Assembly: GCA_016742215.1 (NCBI GenBank)
Contig: JACVCC010000001.1
Coordinates: 1 to 64,000, forward strand
Length of the DNA stretch: 64,000 bases
Reading direction: 5' to 3'
Source of the DNA: Brevundimonas sp.
GTDB taxonomy: Bacteria > Pseudomonadota > Alphaproteobacteria > Caulobacterales > Caulobacteraceae
Below the pieces are notes generated by a model, which worked only from the letters and a program-made list of their open reading frames with translations, had not been told where the DNA came from and searched no databases. Numbering within the stretch: the first letter of the stretch is position 1; every line of letters starts with the position of its first letter. Of this stretch, positions 60,995-64,000 are shown piece by piece. The translations under genes were made by a program, and so were the position numbers.

Positions 60995-63046
60995 TCAGAA
61001 CGTCTTGCGCAGACGGATCTGGTAGAAGGTCCGCGGGTCGATCGCCCGGGTTTCGATGTAGGAGATCGGCCGCGTCAGCCGGTCCGCATAGGCGGTTCGC
61101 TCGATCAGGAAGTCGTTCCAGACGTTGACCTGGGCGCGGATCGACAGGGTCGGGGTCGGCTTGTACTCGCCCCAGATCTCGAAATAGTCGTGGCCCCGCC
61201 ACGCCGACTTGAAGTCGGGATCGTAGCCCGCCTGACCGAGCAGCGGGATGAAGGCGGCGCCCCACTGGACTTTCCAGCTGGTGATGTCCTGCGAGACGGT
61301 CAGCACCGCCTGCGACGCGCGAATGTTGGAGATCGGACGCACCTCGCCGGTGGTCGGATCGGTCACCTCGGTGTGGTTCCAGGTGTTGCGGAAGCCCAGA
61401 CGGCCGCCGCTGAAGCCGAACCGGTCCATGGGCACGGTGACGTTCACGACCAGCTGGTCCAGCGTGCCGTCGCCGATGTTGCCGACGGCCGACAGGCCGC
61501 CGTCCAGCGGGATCACGTCGATGGCGTCGCTGATCTCGTCGTGGCGCAGGCCGATGCTGACAATGCCATCTTCCCAGAACCGACGCTCGAAGGTCAGCTC
61601 GCTGATCCAGCGCTGTTCCGGCTCCAGGTCGATGTTGCCGCCGAAGACGTTTTCCTCGTCCAGATCGGCCGAGGCGGCGAAGTCGCCGAAGTCCAGCTGC
61701 CCGACCTCACGCTCGAAACGGACGCGGAACTGGGTATTGGCCATCGGCGTCCAGGTCGCCAGAAGGCGCGGCTTGGCGAAGAAGAAGCTCTTCTCCTGAT
61801 CGGCGTCGCCCGACTGGCTGATGGTCGAGTCCTCGAGGCGCAGGCCGCCTTCCAGCGTCAGGTCGTCCCGCACGCGCCAGGTGCCCTTGCCGAACAGCTC
61901 GCCGCGAGTCTCCTCGACCGTCACCGAGGCCGAAGGCAGGGGAATCGGCGTCCCGCCGACCGTGAAGGCCTGCTCGGTCTCCAGCATGTTGTAGGCGACC
62001 TCGCCGCCGAACTCCCAGGTCATGGCCGGGGTCTGTTCGAGGCGGACCAGGCCGCGCAGGATGGTCTCCGACGATTGGCCGTCGGCGACGAAGCGTTGCT
62101 CGGGGCTGTCGACACCCGACAGGCGGGTGCGGTTGGTCGAGACGCTCTCGAAATCCTCGAACTCATGGATAAAGCGGGTTTCGAGGTTCAGGCGCGACGA
62201 CAGCGGGCGGGTATAGACCGCGCCAAACTCGCCCGACGTGGAGTCCTGCGAGAACAGGCTTTCGCGGCGAACGGTCGGCGAGGTCTGCAGGTTGATGTTG
62301 CTGAAGTCGCCCACGCCGTACCGTCCGGTCAGGTCGATCTTCCCGCCCAGGAAGGCGTCGGCGTAGTTCAGGCGCAGCGACTGGCCGCCGCCCGTCTGGT
62401 CATTGAAGAAGTCCTCGTCGCGCAGGATCACGCCGGAGGCGCTGCGGCGAACGACCGGGCCGACTCCGTTGGAATCGCTCATCGAGATCCCGTCGCTGAG
62501 CGTAAAGCCCCAGCTGCGATCGCCGTCGCGGGCGGTGAACTGGACCGAGCCGCCATAGACATCCTGTCCGCCGTCGAAGAGGACGGCGTTTCCGGTGACG
62601 ATGGTCTGCTGGCTGGACTGGGTGCGGGTGATCACGTTCACCACGACCGAGAAGCCCTGCATATCGATCCCGGCTGCGCCGCCACGGATCAGTTCGATGC
62701 GGGTGACGTTCCCGGCCAGGGTGCGGCCCAGCACGCTGGAGCCGGTGTCGTTCTTGGATGCGGGGCGGGAGCCGTTGACCAGCACATTGCCGACCGACCC
62801 CTCGAAGCCGCGGCTGCCGTCGCCGTCCACGACGCTGAAGCCGGGAATGCGGTTGACCATGTCCAGGGCCGTGGTCGGGTTCTGGTCGGCGAAGAAGGCC
62901 GGCTCGAACACCAGCACGCCCTGTTGCGCCGCCTCGGCCTGCGGCGTTGGCGTGGGGGCAGGGGCGGGCTGGGATTGCGCCTGGGCCGCGCCGGCGGCTG
63001 CGGTCATCAGCAGGGCGGTGGTCGCCAGCAGAACGGTTCTGGACAT
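60995..63046 (-). CDS. TonB-dependent receptor (paralogue B)
   Basis: A 683-residue outer-membrane receptor paralogous to the one downstream. The signal peptide ends near GAAQAQ and a Pro/Ala spacer follows, then AAQQGVLVFEPAFFADQNPTTALDMVNRIPGF and the plug (GNVLVNGSRPASKND, RIELIRGGAAGIDMQG). The barrel ends in QIRLRKTF. Start: ATG at 63046 with GGGGAG 8 bases upstream. It is divergent from a secreted TraB/GumN-family gene. The two receptors differ mostly in the extracellular loops, suggesting different ligands. Confidence 0.93.
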   Translation of the reverse strand: MSRTVLLATTALLMTAAAGAAQAQSQPAPAPTPTPQAEAAQQGVLVFEPAFFADQNPTTALDMVNRIPGFSVVDGDGSRGFEGSVGNVLVNGSRPASKNDTGSSVLGRTLAGNVTRIELIRGGAAGIDMQGFSVVVNVITRTQSSQQTIVTGNAVLFDGGQDVYGGSVQFTARDGDRSWGFTLSDGISMSDSNGVGPVVRRSASGVILRDEDFFNDQTGGGQSLRLNYADAFLGGKIDLTGRYGVGDFSNINLQTSPTVRRESLFSQDSTSGEFGAVYTRPLSSRLNLETRFIHEFEDFESVSTNRTRLSGVDSPEQRFVADGQSSETILRGLVRLEQTPAMTWEFGGEVAYNMLETEQAFTVGGTPIPLPSASVTVEETRGELFGKGTWRVRDDLTLEGGLRLEDSTISQSGDADQEKSFFFAKPRLLATWTPMANTQFRVRFEREVGQLDFGDFAASADLDEENVFGGNIDLEPEQRWISELTFERRFWEDGIVSIGLRHDEISDAIDVIPLDGGLSAVGNIGDGTLDQLVVNVTVPMDRFGFSGGRLGFRNTWNHTEVTDPTTGEVRPISNIRASQAVLTVSQDITSWKVQWGAAFIPLLGQAGYDPDFKSAWRGHDYFEIWGEYKPTPTLSIRAQVNVWNDFLIERTAYADRLTRPISYIETRAIDPRTFYQIRLRKTF

Positions 63047-63100
63047 CAAGATACTCCCCTCGTCGGTGACGAGAGGTGTGACGGCCCGCGGCGTCCGTCT

Positions 63101-63119
63101 CCAGTTACAAGACGGACAG
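63101..63119 (-). promoter_or_regulatory. Motif shared upstream of both receptors (copy B)
   Basis: On the minus strand CTGTCCG...TTGTAACTGG lies 54 bases before the ATG of paralogue B. See copy A at 60885-60901. Confidence 0.4.
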
Positions 63120-63216
63120 GTGGATTAAATCGGAGACAGTATTACAGCGGTGTCATTTTCTTGTTCTGAAAGGGGCTGCTATCTACTTGCCGTCATCAAG
63201 TCTAACGGGTGCTCCT

Positions 63217-64000
63217 TTGAAGTCCGTCGCAGTTGCTGTTTGCGTTTCCCTCTCCCTGCTGACGGCCACGCCGGCGATGGCGCAGGAAGCGGAGCCCGCC
63301 GATCGGCTCGATGACATCGTGGTCACCGCCCAACGCTCCGGCGCCCCGATGTGGACCGTGCGGGACGGCGACAGCACCCTGATCCTCGTCGGCTCCATCC
63401 GCGCCATTCCGCGTGAGGTGGCCTGGCGACCCGAAGCGCTCGAGGAGGCGGCGAAGCGCGCTGACCTGATCCTTCTGCCGCAGGAGGGCCGAGCGTCCTT
63501 CAGCGACATCCTGCGGGTGATCTGGCGCGCCCGAACGATCGCCCTGATGCCCGAGGGGCAGACGACGGCGACATATCTCAGCCCGGAGATTCAGGCGCGG
63601 CTTGATGTCCTGATGGCCGGCGAGCGGAATCAGGACTGGCGTCGCCGCAGTATGCTGATGACCAGCTTCGACCTGATCCAGGACCGGGCCGGCTTCCGTG
63701 CCGGACGCGAGGGGCAGGATGCGGTGGATGTCGTGCGTCGCGCCGCCCGTCAGGCCCGCATCGAGGCCCGTCCGGTCGGTACGGTCCGCGGAGACGAGAT
63801 GGTCGACAGCCTGATCACCGCGCCGCAGACCGTACACGTGCCGTGCATGGAGCGGGCGATCGCTGCGGCCGAGGCCGGCCCGGAATCGTCGCAGGAACGC
63901 GCCCGCGACTGGCGCGCCTTCCGCGTGCCCGAGGTGGTCGCCTCGCCGATCGAACAGGCGCTGAAGGTCTGCTGGCCGTGGGGCGATCCGGAACTGGCTC
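63217..64000 (+). CDS. TraB/GumN-family secreted protein, truncated by the window end
   Basis: About 261 codons are visible with no stop. A signal peptide (MKSVAVAVCVSLSLLTATPAMA) is followed by DDIVVTAQRSGAPMWTVRDGDSTLILVGSIRAIP, where the last part is the first GTVH-like motif of the TraB/GumN (COG3735) fold. Later QEGRASFSDILRV and TVRGDEMVDSL fit. The family is thought to be protease- or hydrolase-like (Tiki-related) and acts outside the cytoplasm. TTG at 63217 gives the neatest signal peptide; another TTG at 63187 has AAAGGGG upstream. The segment DDIVVTAQ is unusual because it looks like a TonB box. Confidence 0.75.
   Translation, partial: MKSVAVAVCVSLSLLTATPAMAQEAEPADRLDDIVVTAQRSGAPMWTVRDGDSTLILVGSIRAIPREVAWRPEALEEAAKRADLILLPQEGRASFSDILRVIWRARTIALMPEGQTTATYLSPEIQARLDVLMAGERNQDWRRRSMLMTSFDLIQDRAGFRAGREGQDAVDVVRRAARQARIEARPVGTVRGDEMVDSLITAPQTVHVPCMERAIAAAEAGPESSQERARDWRAFRVPEVVASPIEQALKVCWPWGDPELA

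Noticed and set aside
61190..63169. 659-codon plus-strand open frame
   Set aside because: It is antisense to a clear TonB-dependent receptor and has the same antisense composition, with no recognisable motif.

Overview
The window looks like ordinary chromosomal DNA of a GC-rich alphaproteobacterium of the order Caulobacterales, most likely Brevundimonas or a close relative. This rests on recognisable gene content and order: an FzlA-type glutathione-transferase-fold protein ending in a DLDF tail, the imuA-imuB-dnaE2 mutagenesis cassette behind a GAAC-N7-GAAC SOS box, rnd-lptCAB, rpoN-hpf-ptsN, aroA-cmk-rpsA-ihfB, Hsp20 with DUF1150, and TonB-dependent receptors. No transposase, integrase, phage or CRISPR signature was seen. 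The species assignment is inference.

Layout. 1-13.9 kb: the end of a nucleotide-sugar dehydrogenase gene, an OmpA-like lipoprotein, a 2-oxoglutarate oxygenase, a TadG/von Willebrand protein with unusual inserted repeats, an M2 peptidase, MtgA, a TadE/TadG pair, and then a five-gene minus-strand run (WD40 protein, CobW GTPase, unknown protein, His-rich CDF transporter, NicO/RcnA-like permease) starting at a Zur-like operator. 14-24 kb: rplU-rpmA, small envelope proteins, ilvA, an FKBP lipoprotein, queG, fzlA, a second CDF transporter, uppP and an NDUFA9-like reductase. 24-32.5 kb: tRNA-Leu(CAG), rnd, lptC-lptA-lptB, DUF2200 and DUF805 genes, rpoN-hpf-ptsN, hsp20-DUF1150, doxX and tRNA-Ala(GGC). 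32.6-45.2 kb: a TIGR02300 protein, aroA, a small membrane protein, cmk, rpsA, ihfB, mscL and the SOS mutasome cassette. 45.2-64 kb: hppD, a palindromic dispersed-repeat-like element, an M1 peptidase, an MFS exporter, arsC, tRNA-Leu(CAA), an FAH-family hydrolase, a coupled asparaginase/cupin/methyltransferase operon, an orphan binding protein, a POT peptide transporter, two tandem TonB-dependent receptors and a truncated TraB/GumN protein.

Functional themes. Zinc handling is concentrated at 9.4-13.9 kb. Peptide scavenging is represented by the M2 and M1 peptidases, the isoaspartyl peptidase/asparaginase and the POT transporter. Envelope biogenesis is represented by MtgA, UppP, LptCAB and FzlA. 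Error-prone DNA repair is represented by ImuA, ImuB and DnaE2. Tyrosine breakdown is represented by HppD and the FAH-family protein.

The points most worth a second look are the Zur-like site heading a cluster that contains an efflux-type transporter, two FCCH-like repeats inserted in a TadG-type protein, an apparent CTG start for cmk, leader hairpins before rplU and rpsA, the shared upstream motif of the twin receptors, and a TonB-box-like segment in the adjacent secreted TraB-family protein. I found no clearly new multi-gene system. The zinc cluster is the nearest candidate.
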